Below, in pieces: positions 1 through 5,673 of a stretch of 8,881 nucleotides of DNA. Below the pieces are notes generated by a model that had not been told where the DNA came from, ran no database searches, and worked only from the letters and a program-made list of their open reading frames with translations. Every line of letters starts with the position of its first letter. Position 1 is the first letter of the stretch. The position numbers were made by a program, and so were the translations under genes. The stretch covers positions 1-8,881 of the forward strand of contig CAMZHP010000119.1 of assembly GCA_947306845.1 (NCBI GenBank), given 5' to 3'. This stretch comes from an uncultured Prevotellaceae bacterium (GTDB lineage: Bacteria > Bacteroidota > Bacteroidia > Bacteroidales > Bacteroidaceae).

Positions 1-1
1 C

Positions 2-358
2 TTCGGACAGCCCAACTGGGGTATTGAGTTCGTTCCCAATACCGACTTTGCCATCACTACCACCAATGAGTATCTGAAGATCGGAGAGACTGACGGCAAC
101 ATCAGTTTCTTGGGTCTGGACGAGAATGGCAAGGGTGTCTTCGAGAATGGCAAGACCTACACCATCACCATCGACTTCACCAATGGTTTGAATGCCGGCG
201 TGATGACCGTAGTGGAAGGAACCGAATCGGGCATCAAGGATATCGAGACATCCAACAGCAAAGGCAACGGCGCCATCTACACCATCTCTGGCGTCAGAGT
301 GAACCAAGCCACCCAGCACGGAATCTACATCATCAATGGTAAGAAGATTGTGAAATAG
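2..358 (+). CDS. C-terminal end of a secreted or surface protein (partial, 5' end outside the window)
   Basis: The reading frame is open from the left edge and ends at TAG, giving 118 visible residues; the real start lies outside. The first ~80 residues look like a beta-rich binding domain (FGQPNWGIEF..., then GKTYTITIDFTNG), reminiscent of the last domain of SusE/SusF-type glycan-binding proteins, but this resemblance is from memory and weak. The end is more telling: GIKDIETSNSKGNGAIYTIS followed by GVRVN and GIYIINGKKIVK is the kind of tail found on many Prevotella and Porphyromonas proteins exported by the type IX secretion system (type A C-terminal domain). The protein is therefore probably exported and possibly attached to the cell surface. 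It ends 32 bases before a strong terminator, so it is the last gene of its transcript. Its neighbour on the other strand is a polyuronide-degrading enzyme, which fits a carbohydrate-use region, but shared regulation is not shown. Confidence 0.8.
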   Translation, partial: FGQPNWGIEFVPNTDFAITTTNEYLKIGETDGNISFLGLDENGKGVFENGKTYTITIDFTNGLNAGVMTVVEGTESGIKDIETSNSKGNGAIYTISGVRVNQATQHGIYIINGKKIVK

Positions 359-390
359 GAAGTCGTGAAATCATAGGCGACATCAACGCG

Positions 391-424
391 AAAGCCGTGA
401 CATCATTGTGTCACGGCTTTTTTT
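391..424 (+). terminator. Strong hairpin terminator between convergent genes
   Basis: A perfect 12-bp stem (AAAGCCGTGACA at 391-402, TGTCACGGCTTT at 409-420) with a 6-base loop is followed by a run of T on the + strand. It ends the transcript of the left-hand gene. The same bases also encode the last residues and stop codon of the opposing gene. On the - strand the hairpin is followed by only three T, so termination in that direction should be weaker. Confidence 0.9.
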
Positions 425-2760
425 CTTCTCAGCAATGCCTCAAGATAATAATAGTCAGCATAGTTGATGGGAACGTCTATCTCATCACCGACGGGATAGT
501 TTCCCGTAGAGTGAAGCAGGAGGAAACCCTGTGCCGTTTGTGGTTGGGGCTGATAGTTCTCCTGCAGACTATGCAGGATTTGGTCAGCGAGATTGACATA
601 CCCTTTCGCCTCATCAGGCTGCACATAGCCAGCCAACTCGTAAAGTGCCGAGGCAAAGATGGCGGCAGCCGAGGCATCGCGCGGCACCTCTCCGCCTGTG
701 GCCGTTTGCTGAGCGGTTTTGATGGCAGGATCGCGCATATCCCAATAAGGGATTTTGTCGGCCGGCAGGTCTTGCAGTGTGAAGAAGAACCGTGCGATGT
801 GACGTGCCTGCTGGAGAAAAGCATCATTGTGGGTGTAGCGATAGCACAAGGTAAAGCCATACAATCCCCAAGCCTGACCACGGCTCCAAATGCTCTCGTC
901 GGCATAGCCCTGATGGGTGATGCGCTTGATGACCTTGCCTGTCTCGGGATCATAGTCAACCACATGATACGACGAATAGTCATCGCGGAAATGATTCTCC
1001 ATGGTCTTTGTGGCATGGCTGACAGCCATCTCATGATACTTCTTGTTGCCGGTGAGTAGGGATGCCTCGAACAGCAGTTCCAGATTCATCATATTGTCGA
1101 TGATGACGGCATATTTCCAGCGCTCAGGCGTTCCCCAACTCCATGAGCGGATGCAGCCCACTTTCTCATTGTACCGAGTAGCCAAAGACTCAGCAGAGCG
1201 CAACAACACATCACGGAATGACTCCTCATGGGTGAGCCGCCAACCATTGCCAAACGAGCAGCCCATCATAAAGCCAAGATCGTGGGTGCCATTGTGGTTT
1301 TTCACATTCTCGATGAGCCATGTGTTGCTCACGGCCTGTTCACGCCAGAAACGGTCGTGGCTATACTCATACATCAGCCAAAGCATCCCTGGGAAGAAGC
1401 CGGAACACCAGTCGCGCTCGTCCACCATTCTCAGACTGCCGTCCTTCTCCACACTGCGGGGCATCAGTTTTTGCTTGTCTGCCCCGTTCTTTCGGGCTTC
1501 CCTCACACGCTCCAGTTGATAGCGCAACTGCACATCTGCCGAGGCAAAGGCATCATCGCTCTCAGAGGGCTCATACCAGAGCAGGAAGAACCGGTCACTC
1601 CAGTTCATCTTAAGATGCCCCCTGGCAGCATTCAGGTAGTCGGTGCGCTGAGGGTTGAGCAACCAGGCACGGTAAAGGTCCTTGCAAAACTCGTTTTGCT
1701 TATAGTCCCACTCGCTGATTTGCTGATAAGGCCACTTGTCGACACTCACGCCCACGTATGGCAGCAGGAAATCCATGGCCTTGTAGAAACCGGCTCCATC
1801 GGCAGAAGTGGCGTCATCTATCTTGATGCCCAGGTGTTGCGCCATTCTGAACACATCGATCATGTGAGAGAGATTGTACTGAGAATAACCGAACGCCAGG
1901 GTGCGGCGAAGTTCCTGGGGTTGCCGCCCATCGGGCTGGATTTGCCTGAAAATGCGATTTTGGGGAAAATCACGGACATATTGCTCTGCCACCTTGCGGT
2001 TTCCCACATAGCAGGCATAGGCTATCACCTGCACATCGTATGCGATTGAATGGTTGTTGAGTTGCTCTCCCTCCTCAATGCCCTGTTTGCTGGTCAGGAA
2101 CCACTCCAAGAACTTGGCGAACCAGGCCCGGAGCGCCTTTTGGTCTTTCTTGCTGAAAGAAGCCGACTGCTCAAGCAACTGCACGGCTTCGAGCATCTCC
2201 ACAAATGAATAAGCATCGATAACCCCATAGCAACGGCCCTGGTTGTCAAATTGTCCCGGAACCACCTGGGCATAGTTCAGGTTTGGGTTCATGCATGTCT
2301 CCTTATTGAGGAACCACACCTTCAGGCATTCTACAGCCTTTTTAGCGTATTTCTCATCACCATTCAGATACCATGCCAGTGACAGGGTGGTGACGCTGTT
2401 TGCCATCGTTGAAAGACGGTTGCGGTCGTAGCGTTCCAGTTCCGGGTTGGAGATGCCGTCACGCGAGATGTAAGAAAGTCCGTCGGGTTTTGACGGGTCG
2501 GGCCAGAAGTAGCGTGAGAGACTCATATAGTCGTGCTTGTCACCACTGGCCGGCGTCTTTTCCTTCATCATCACAGACACTGGCTCTGCTGTCAACATGC
2601 GGTCGGCGTCACTCAGCAACTGCCTGTAGGCTGCTGTATAGGAAGGCCTGTTGAGCGACTCCTTCACTCGGGCAAGGTGCGCTTGGTCCCAGATGGATTG
2701 AGCACTTGTTGTCATGAATGAGGCCAACAAGATCATTGCAATTACTAATTCTCTTTTCAT
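403..2760 (-). CDS. Periplasmic polyuronide lyase fused to GH88 unsaturated uronyl hydrolase
   Basis: The 785 residues begin with a signal peptide (MKRELVIAMILLASFMTTSA, cleavage likely after residue 20; no lipobox), so the enzyme should be periplasmic. Residues ~22-390 resemble the alginate_lyase superfamily (PL5/PL38-like). NNHS at 235-238, Arg285 and Tyr292 match the Asn-His, Arg and Tyr catalytic set of PL5 lyases, including the seven-residue Arg-to-Tyr spacing. Residues ~420-775 are a GH88 domain: HDLGFM with Asp494, IIDNMMNL with Asp555, SRGQAW at 626-631 and RDASAAAI at 694-701. The 61-residue gap between Asp494 and Asp555 equals that of Asp88 and Asp149 in the Bacillus unsaturated glucuronyl hydrolase. 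The lyase would leave a 4,5-unsaturated uronic acid at the non-reducing end, which GH88 removes. The substrate (alginate, glucuronan or another uronan) cannot be told from sequence. All listed catalytic residues are present and there is no frameshift. The start is supported by the signal peptide and a promoter 20 bases upstream. Confidence 0.92.
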   Translation of the reverse strand: MKRELVIAMILLASFMTTSAQSIWDQAHLARVKESLNRPSYTAAYRQLLSDADRMLTAEPVSVMMKEKTPASGDKHDYMSLSRYFWPDPSKPDGLSYISRDGISNPELERYDRNRLSTMANSVTTLSLAWYLNGDEKYAKKAVECLKVWFLNKETCMNPNLNYAQVVPGQFDNQGRCYGVIDAYSFVEMLEAVQLLEQSASFSKKDQKALRAWFAKFLEWFLTSKQGIEEGEQLNNHSIAYDVQVIAYACYVGNRKVAEQYVRDFPQNRIFRQIQPDGRQPQELRRTLAFGYSQYNLSHMIDVFRMAQHLGIKIDDATSADGAGFYKAMDFLLPYVGVSVDKWPYQQISEWDYKQNEFCKDLYRAWLLNPQRTDYLNAARGHLKMNWSDRFFLLWYEPSESDDAFASADVQLRYQLERVREARKNGADKQKLMPRSVEKDGSLRMVDERDWCSGFFPGMLWLMYEYSHDRFWREQAVSNTWLIENVKNHNGTHDLGFMMGCSFGNGWRLTHEESFRDVLLRSAESLATRYNEKVGCIRSWSWGTPERWKYAVIIDNMMNLELLFEASLLTGNKKYHEMAVSHATKTMENHFRDDYSSYHVVDYDPETGKVIKRITHQGYADESIWSRGQAWGLYGFTLCYRYTHNDAFLQQARHIARFFFTLQDLPADKIPYWDMRDPAIKTAQQTATGGEVPRDASAAAIFASALYELAGYVQPDEAKGYVNLADQILHSLQENYQPQPQTAQGFLLLHSTGNYPVGDEIDVPINYADYYYLEALLRRKKAVTQ

Positions 2761-2780
2761 ACAACATATTTTTCCGTCAC

Positions 2781-2811
2781 CAAAGATAATTCTTTTACAG
2801 AAATTCTCAAA
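2781..2811 (-). promoter_or_regulatory. Bacteroidetes-type promoter of the lyase-GH88 gene
   Basis: Read on the - strand, TTTG (2811-2808) and TATCTTTG (2788-2781) are separated by 19 bases. This fits the Bacteroidetes -33/-7 consensus of TTTG, 19-21 bases, TAnnTTTG. Transcription would start near 2775, giving a leader of about 15 bases before the ATG at 2760. Confidence 0.75.
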
Positions 2812-2829
2812 ACAAATCGCAGGAAATAT

Positions 2830-2858
2830 AAAAAGAGCGGCTCATCACCGCTCTTTTT
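2830..2858 (-). terminator. Bidirectional hairpin terminator downstream of the PepSY-like gene
   Basis: A perfect 11-bp stem, AAAAAGAGCGG (2830-2840) with CCGCTCTTTTT (2848-2858), encloses a 7-base loop. On the - strand it is followed by TTTTTATATTT, so it should end the transcript of the PepSY-like gene about 117 bases after its stop codon. It also isolates the downstream lyase-GH88 gene, which has its own promoter. The 2859-2974 stretch before it holds no gene I can support. Confidence 0.88.
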
Positions 2859-2974
2859 CATTTGCTATCAAATATCTGTTCTTCGGTTTACCAGCAAATC
2901 ACTTGTGTTATAGGTTATATGAATTCTCAACTCCATCCTTAGTGATTTCTGTAATGAAAGACTGTCTTTCCGTT

Positions 2975-3418
2975 TCAGTCGTCGATGTTGATCAGCTGTC
3001 CCTTCTTGTTGAACTTCAGGTCGAGTTGATTGGATAACTCAATTTCGTAGCCGTAACGTTCCTTGTCGATCTTGACGATTGTGGCATCAGCGAAATGAGT
3101 CTTCACATAGTCGGCGATAGCGGTCGGCACGAGGTGGGAGGGAACTGCGCTTAAGTTGCAGTCTACCTTGTCCCAATTTCCGTTCTTGTCAAACTCCAAT
3201 TCGGTGCCATTGTTCAGGCGGACCTCATAGGTGGTTTTTCCGAAGTCCTTGTCGACCTTGGCGTAGGAGACGGCCTGTCCGGGGAAGGTTTTTTGGATGA
3301 AAGACTGTGCAGCGGCGGGAAGCTGCGTTGCGGGGATGATCACGTCTTTGGCGAATGTTGCCACGGAGTTCATCATCATGCACATGAGTGCGGCGAGGAA
3401 AAATACTGACTTTTTCAT
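2975..3418 (-). CDS. Secreted protein with two PepSY-like (DUF2874) repeats
   Basis: This is a 147-residue protein with a signal peptide (MKKSVFFLAALMCMMMNSVA, cleavage near TFA-KD at residue 23). The mature part has two similar halves, ~30-87 and ~92-147. Each starts with a short helix (LPAAAQSFIQKTFPG; VPTAIADYVKTHFAD), continues with strands (VRLNNGTELEFDKNG; IELSNQLDLKFNKKG) and closes near WDKVDC or INIDD. That is the pattern of the PepSY-like/DUF2874 family, which is abundant in Bacteroidetes and structurally related to beta-lactamase inhibitor proteins. The molecular role is unknown; periplasmic or outer-membrane location is likely. An in-frame ATG exists at 3502, but it lies at or before the predicted transcription start and would put a Lys-rich stretch ahead of the signal peptide, so 3418 is preferred. 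The mRNA leader is about 80 bases and very A-rich. The gene is probably monocistronic. Confidence 0.88.
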   Translation of the reverse strand: MKKSVFFLAALMCMMMNSVATFAKDVIIPATQLPAAAQSFIQKTFPGQAVSYAKVDKDFGKTTYEVRLNNGTELEFDKNGNWDKVDCNLSAVPSHLVPTAIADYVKTHFADATIVKIDKERYGYEIELSNQLDLKFNKKGQLINIDD

Positions 3419-3504
3419 AATTGTTATTTTTTTAGTTATTATTTTTTTGTTTACTATGTTTTTTGTTTTTGTCTTCAGGATGTCTTTTGTTCCTTTCGAC
3501 ATTA

Positions 3505-3536
3505 CAAAGATAAGCTGCGTTTACCCTTTTTCCAAA
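3505..3536 (-). promoter_or_regulatory. Bacteroidetes-type promoter of the PepSY-like gene
   Basis: On the - strand, TTTG (3536-3533) and TATCTTTG (3512-3505) are 20 bases apart, matching the Bacteroidetes consensus closely. The start of transcription would be near 3498. That excludes the upstream in-frame ATG at 3502 and supports translation from 3418. Confidence 0.8.
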
Positions 3537-3582
3537 CATTTTTCACTTTTTCTTCTCAATTCGTAGCGACACACACACCCAA

Positions 3583-3622
3583 TTGCGACAGACGCGAAAA
3601 CATCCTGTGAAATCTGTCGCAA
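3583..3622. repeat. 40-bp inverted repeat (TTGCGACAGA / TCTGTCGCAA)
   Basis: Two perfect 10-base arms, 3583-3592 and 3613-3622, flank a 20-base spacer, so arm centres are 30 bases apart (about three helical turns). An extra partial copy, GCGACA, lies at 3566-3571. No T-run follows on either side, so it is not a terminator. It lies between the divergent promoters of the PepSY-like gene and the replication-like gene and could be a protein-binding site for either. The remainder of 3541-3646 shows no gene. Confidence 0.6.
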
Positions 3623-3646
3623 GACTCACATACGCCATGGTTAAAA

Positions 3647-3681
3647 TGACATGTCACACCCAATCGTGTGACGTAATTTTG
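3647..3681 (+). promoter_or_regulatory. Promoter and overlapping operator of the replication-like gene
   Basis: TAATTTTG at 3674-3681 fits the TAnnTTTG -7 box, 20 bases before the ATG at 3702. No good TTTG is found at -33. Instead the spacer region holds a 10-base palindrome, TGACATGTCA (3647-3656), and a 7-base inverted repeat, GTCACAC (3653-3659) / GTGTGAC (3666-3672), which ends two bases before the -7 box. CGTGTGACG here (3665-3673) is identical to 3918-3926 inside the gene, so the gene product may bind both. Binding here would be expected to repress. Confidence 0.65.
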
Positions 3682-3701
3682 CAGGCAAATCCAAGATTCC
3701 C

Positions 3702-4622
3702 ATGAGCACACGATACACATCCCAACAAATTGCCCAGCGCGACAGGCAGGTGCTGGATCACCTCCTCTCCATCGCCGACAGCGAAGGAAGGCTCTCCAGC
3801 AGCACCTATGCCATCGCCTGTGAACTCGGACTTCACCGACAGACGCTCTCACGTATCCTGCGCCGCCTCGCCAAGACCGGAACCGTCACCCTCGACCACC
3901 ATGCCTGCACCCCCATCCGTGTGACGAAAAACGTGACAGAAGGTGTGACAAAAGGAGTGACGGCCGAAGCGGAATATGTGACGTCTCCCGTGACCGAGGT
4001 CCCAACTGGCGCAATCATCTCTTGGACAGTCACATACTCCCTGTCCTACAAGCCTGGCTATGTCATGACACAACCCAAAGACGTGACGGTTTCTGACTGC
4101 AATAACGCCGTTTCTGACGACAACAAAGAAACAAAACAAAAAAACGAAGAAATTCCCCCTGCACCCCCTAAAGAAGAAAAAAAACAAAAAAAAGAAAACT
4201 CACCCTCCCCCGCGTGCGCGCGCAAGGAGATTTCGGCAAAAACCGATGAGGAGCGGCTCGCGCAGCGACGCCAGCGCTTCATCGACACCCTCCAGCCTTT
4301 CGCCGCCCGCTACGGAGAGGAGATGATACGGCAGTTTGCCGATTACTGGACTGAGCCCAACCGGTCGAACACACGGATGCGCTTCGAACTGCAGCGCACC
4401 TGGAACACCTCTCTCCGCCTTGCCAGATGGGCAAGAAATGACTACGCTTTCAACCAACCATCATTCAACAGCAACTACCATGACAACCACAGCAACTACC
4501 GTCACCGTCCCACTTCAGCAGATTACATCCGTGAAGCCCAGCAGTGGGCCATCGAGCAATCCATCCGGACTATCAACAGCCCCCGAAAACAAGAAGAACC
4601 GCCCTCGCCCTTTCCCTTCTGA
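3702..4622 (+). CDS. Replication-initiator-like DNA-binding protein (winged-helix N-terminus, DUF7833-like C-terminus)
   Basis: This 306-residue protein falls into four parts. Residues ~10-65 form a winged-helix-type DNA-binding domain, with the recognition helix near LHRQTLSRILRRLAK. Residues 74-98 are a run of Val-Thr repeats (VTKN, VTEG, VTKG, VTAE, then VTSP and VTEV). Residues ~140-190 are a Lys/Glu/Pro linker. The ~193-248 domain (YGEEMIRQFADYWTEPN, then MRFELQRTWNTSLRLARWA) resembles the C-terminus of Bacteroidetes phage and mobile-element replication proteins (DUF7833-like, from memory). This layout is like phage replication protein O or DnaD/DnaT-like initiators: origin binding by the N-terminus and helicase recruitment by the C-terminus. 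It is inferred, not proven. No helicase, primase or integrase lies beside it, so it may be an orphan or remnant. A transcription factor is the alternative. The start is supported by the -7 box. The gene is G+C-rich (one 60-base line, 4261-4320, is 70%), unlike the CRISPR genes that follow. Confidence 0.7.
   Translation: MSTRYTSQQIAQRDRQVLDHLLSIADSEGRLSSSTYAIACELGLHRQTLSRILRRLAKTGTVTLDHHACTPIRVTKNVTEGVTKGVTAEAEYVTSPVTEVPTGAIISWTVTYSLSYKPGYVMTQPKDVTVSDCNNAVSDDNKETKQKNEEIPPAPPKEEKKQKKENSPSPACARKEISAKTDEERLAQRRQRFIDTLQPFAARYGEEMIRQFADYWTEPNRSNTRMRFELQRTWNTSLRLARWARNDYAFNQPSFNSNYHDNHSNYRHRPTSADYIREAQQWAIEQSIRTINSPRKQEEPPSPFPF
3921..4001 (+). repeat. Six in-gene GTGAC repeats, mostly on a 12-bp period
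   Basis: GTGAC begins at 3921, 3933, 3945, 3957, 3978 and 3990, with steps of 12, 12, 12, 21 and 12. A seventh copy is at 4083, an inverted copy (GTCAC) at 4029, and a palindrome TGTCATGACA at 4061-4070. All six repeats start in codon phase and encode Val-Thr. Every Val codon in the array is GTG (6 of 6), whereas elsewhere in the gene only 2 of 8 Val codons are GTG. This suggests selection on the DNA word itself. The repeats look like replication iterons or an extended operator. Confidence 0.75.
4113..4200. other. A-rich, strand-biased tract beside the GTGAC repeats
   Basis: The + strand here is dominated by A, including runs of seven and eight A, and encodes the Lys/Gln/Glu-Pro linker of the replication-like protein. 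It starts about 120 bases after the last 12-bp-spaced repeat. In origins of the lambda type such a tract next to the iterons is the unwinding element. Here it may equally be only a low-complexity protein linker. Confidence 0.4.
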
Positions 4623-4663
4623 GCATTTCTGATTCAAAAGAAAACAAAGTTTGATAAAAAACC

Positions 4664-4692
4664 AAAAGGTAACTACATTGTTCCTTTTTTTT
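4664..4692 (+). terminator. Probable weak terminator after the replication-like gene
   Basis: AAAAGG-T-AAC (4664-4673) pairs with GTTCCTTTT (4680-4688) around a 6-base loop, with T4670 bulged. The T-run spans 4685-4692. The stem has only three G-C pairs, so it may leak. It sits directly upstream of the -7 box of the WYL gene and occupies the place of that promoter's -33 element. Confidence 0.55.
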
Positions 4693-4694
4693 CG

Positions 4695-4702
4695 TAACTT
4701 TG
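4695..4702 (+). promoter_or_regulatory. -7 box of the WYL regulator gene
   Basis: TAACTTTG fits the Bacteroidetes TAnnTTTG -7 element. No TTTG lies 19-21 bases upstream, so the promoter is probably weak or needs an activator. The word GTAACT occurs at 4669-4674 and again at 4694-4699, 25 bases apart. Transcription should start near 4709, leaving a leader of only about 8 bases before the ATG at 4717. Confidence 0.6.
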
Positions 4703-4716
4703 CAAAAAACAATCCT

Positions 4717-5625
4717 ATGAAAATCTACGACCAATTCAACCAATATACCTGGCTTGTAGAAACCATCTATCATACAGGCTATATCTCCTTGAAAGAGATC
4801 AACCAATTGTGGGTGAAGACTGAGATGAGCGGAGGTTTGCCCATGGTTCGCTCTACATTCAATCGCCACAAGGACGCCATTCAAGAAATTTTTGGGCTGA
4901 TTATCGATTGTACCAAAAAAAATGGCTATAAATATTTCATCAGCAATGCCAATGTACTTCATGAAAATTCTATCCAAAATTGGATGCTTTCCACAATTAC
5001 AGTCAGCAACTTAATCCGTGAGAGTGTTAGTTTGCAGAATCGCATTGTTCTAGAAAATGTACCATCCTCAAAAGGATATCTACAAACCATTCTGAATGCC
5101 ATGAAAAACGAGAGGAAAATATCTATTTCATACAAGAAGTACAGTGTAATGGATGCCAAATTTTATTTGTTAGAGCCATATTGCCTGAAGTTATACCGAC
5201 AGCGATGGTATCTGCTGGGGCATATGGCAGACAATTCGTTAAGGATTTTTTCATTGGACAGAATGGATAGTGTTGAGACAAAGAAAGAATCCTTCAAATT
5301 CGACATGTCATTTGATGTGGAAGATTATTTCAAGGATTGTTTTGGCGTCTTCCATGACAATAATCTGCTGTCTCAGCGAGTGGTTTTGAGAGCATATGGC
5401 AATTCACGTTTTTATCTTCGAGACCTGCCATTGCACCATACCCAAAAAGAGATATCCACACAGGATGACTTTTCTGATTTTGAATACAATCTACGGCCAA
5501 CCAATGACTTCATCGGTCAAATCATGTTGCAAGGAAGCCGGATGAAAGTGTTGGAACCACAATGGATACGAGACAAAATCCAGGAAAATCTTCTCGATAC
5601 ATTAAAATTATATGAAGAAGAATAA
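4717..5625 (+). CDS. WYL-domain transcriptional regulator linked to the CRISPR-Cas operon
   Basis: The protein has 302 residues from the ATG at 4717. Residues ~1-76 look like a winged-helix DNA-binding region (ISLKEINQLW, RSTFNRHKDAIQEIFGLII, then NGYKYFIS). Residues ~125-190 are a WYL domain: ISISYKKY, the RWYLLGHM signature at 163-170 with the Trp-Tyr-Leu triad at 164-166, and FSLDRM at 178-183. Residues ~215-300 are the usual WYL C-terminal extension. WYL domains are thought to sense nucleic-acid or nucleotide ligands, and WYL proteins control several CRISPR-Cas loci (a Synechocystis type I-D regulator is the known example). Here the gene lies 63 bases before cas3 on the same strand, with no terminator between, so control of the cas genes is a reasonable inference. 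Activation or repression cannot be read from sequence. An in-frame ATG at 4651 is rejected because it precedes the -7 box at 4695. Confidence 0.9.
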   Translation: MKIYDQFNQYTWLVETIYHTGYISLKEINQLWVKTEMSGGLPMVRSTFNRHKDAIQEIFGLIIDCTKKNGYKYFISNANVLHENSIQNWMLSTITVSNLIRESVSLQNRIVLENVPSSKGYLQTILNAMKNERKISISYKKYSVMDAKFYLLEPYCLKLYRQRWYLLGHMADNSLRIFSLDRMDSVETKKESFKFDMSFDVEDYFKDCFGVFHDNNLLSQRVVLRAYGNSRFYLRDLPLHHTQKEISTQDDFSDFEYNLRPTNDFIGQIMLQGSRMKVLEPQWIRDKIQENLLDTLKLYEEE

Positions 5626-5636
5626 AAAAATGCGAC

Positions 5637-5657
5637 CTGTCCCACGAAATAGGACAG
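5637..5657. promoter_or_regulatory. Inverted repeat CTGTCC-N9-GGACAG, candidate operator of the cas operon
   Basis: Perfect 6-base arms (5637-5642 and 5652-5657) are separated by 9 bases, so arm centres are 15 bases apart. The repeat lies where the -33 TTTG of the cas3 promoter would be (19-21 bases before the -7 box), and no TTTG is present there. It is not followed by T and so is not a terminator. The neighbouring WYL protein is the obvious candidate to bind it. Confidence 0.55.
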
Positions 5658-5665
5658 CATAAGAC

Positions 5666-5673
5666 TATCTTTG
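5666..5673 (+). promoter_or_regulatory. -7 box of the cas3-cas5-cas8 operon
   Basis: TATCTTTG is identical to the -7 boxes of the two - strand promoters in this window. Transcription should start near 5680, about 9 bases before the cas3 ATG, so the message would be almost leaderless. Read-through from the WYL gene is also possible. Confidence 0.7.

Noticed and set aside
397..2049. Long open frames on the + strand opposite the lyase-GH88 gene (for example 397-1059 and 1228-2049)
   Set aside because: They are antisense to a gene with two recognisable catalytic domains, show no domain or signal peptide of their own, and arise from its codon bias.
2956..2970. Palindrome GAAAGAC-T-GTCTTTC just after the PepSY-like stop codon
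   Set aside because: It has too small a loop and no T-run for a terminator, and a better terminator lies at 2830-2858. It could be a chance palindrome.
2954..3308. 12-base direct repeat ATGAAAGACTGT at 2954 and 3297
   Set aside because: A repeat of this length is expected by chance in about 9 kb, and its two copies have unrelated surroundings.
3419..3502. Longer start (ATG at 3502) for the PepSY-like protein
   Set aside because: It adds a Lys/Thr-rich stretch before a clear signal peptide and lies at or upstream of the predicted transcription start.
4651..4716. Longer start (ATG at 4651) for the WYL regulator
   Set aside because: The extra codons cover the terminator hairpin and the -7 box, and the extra residues do not resemble the family N-terminus.
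5452..5460. DnaA-box-like ATATCCACA
   Set aside because: It is a single copy, one mismatch from consensus, inside the WYL coding sequence and far from the GTGAC array.
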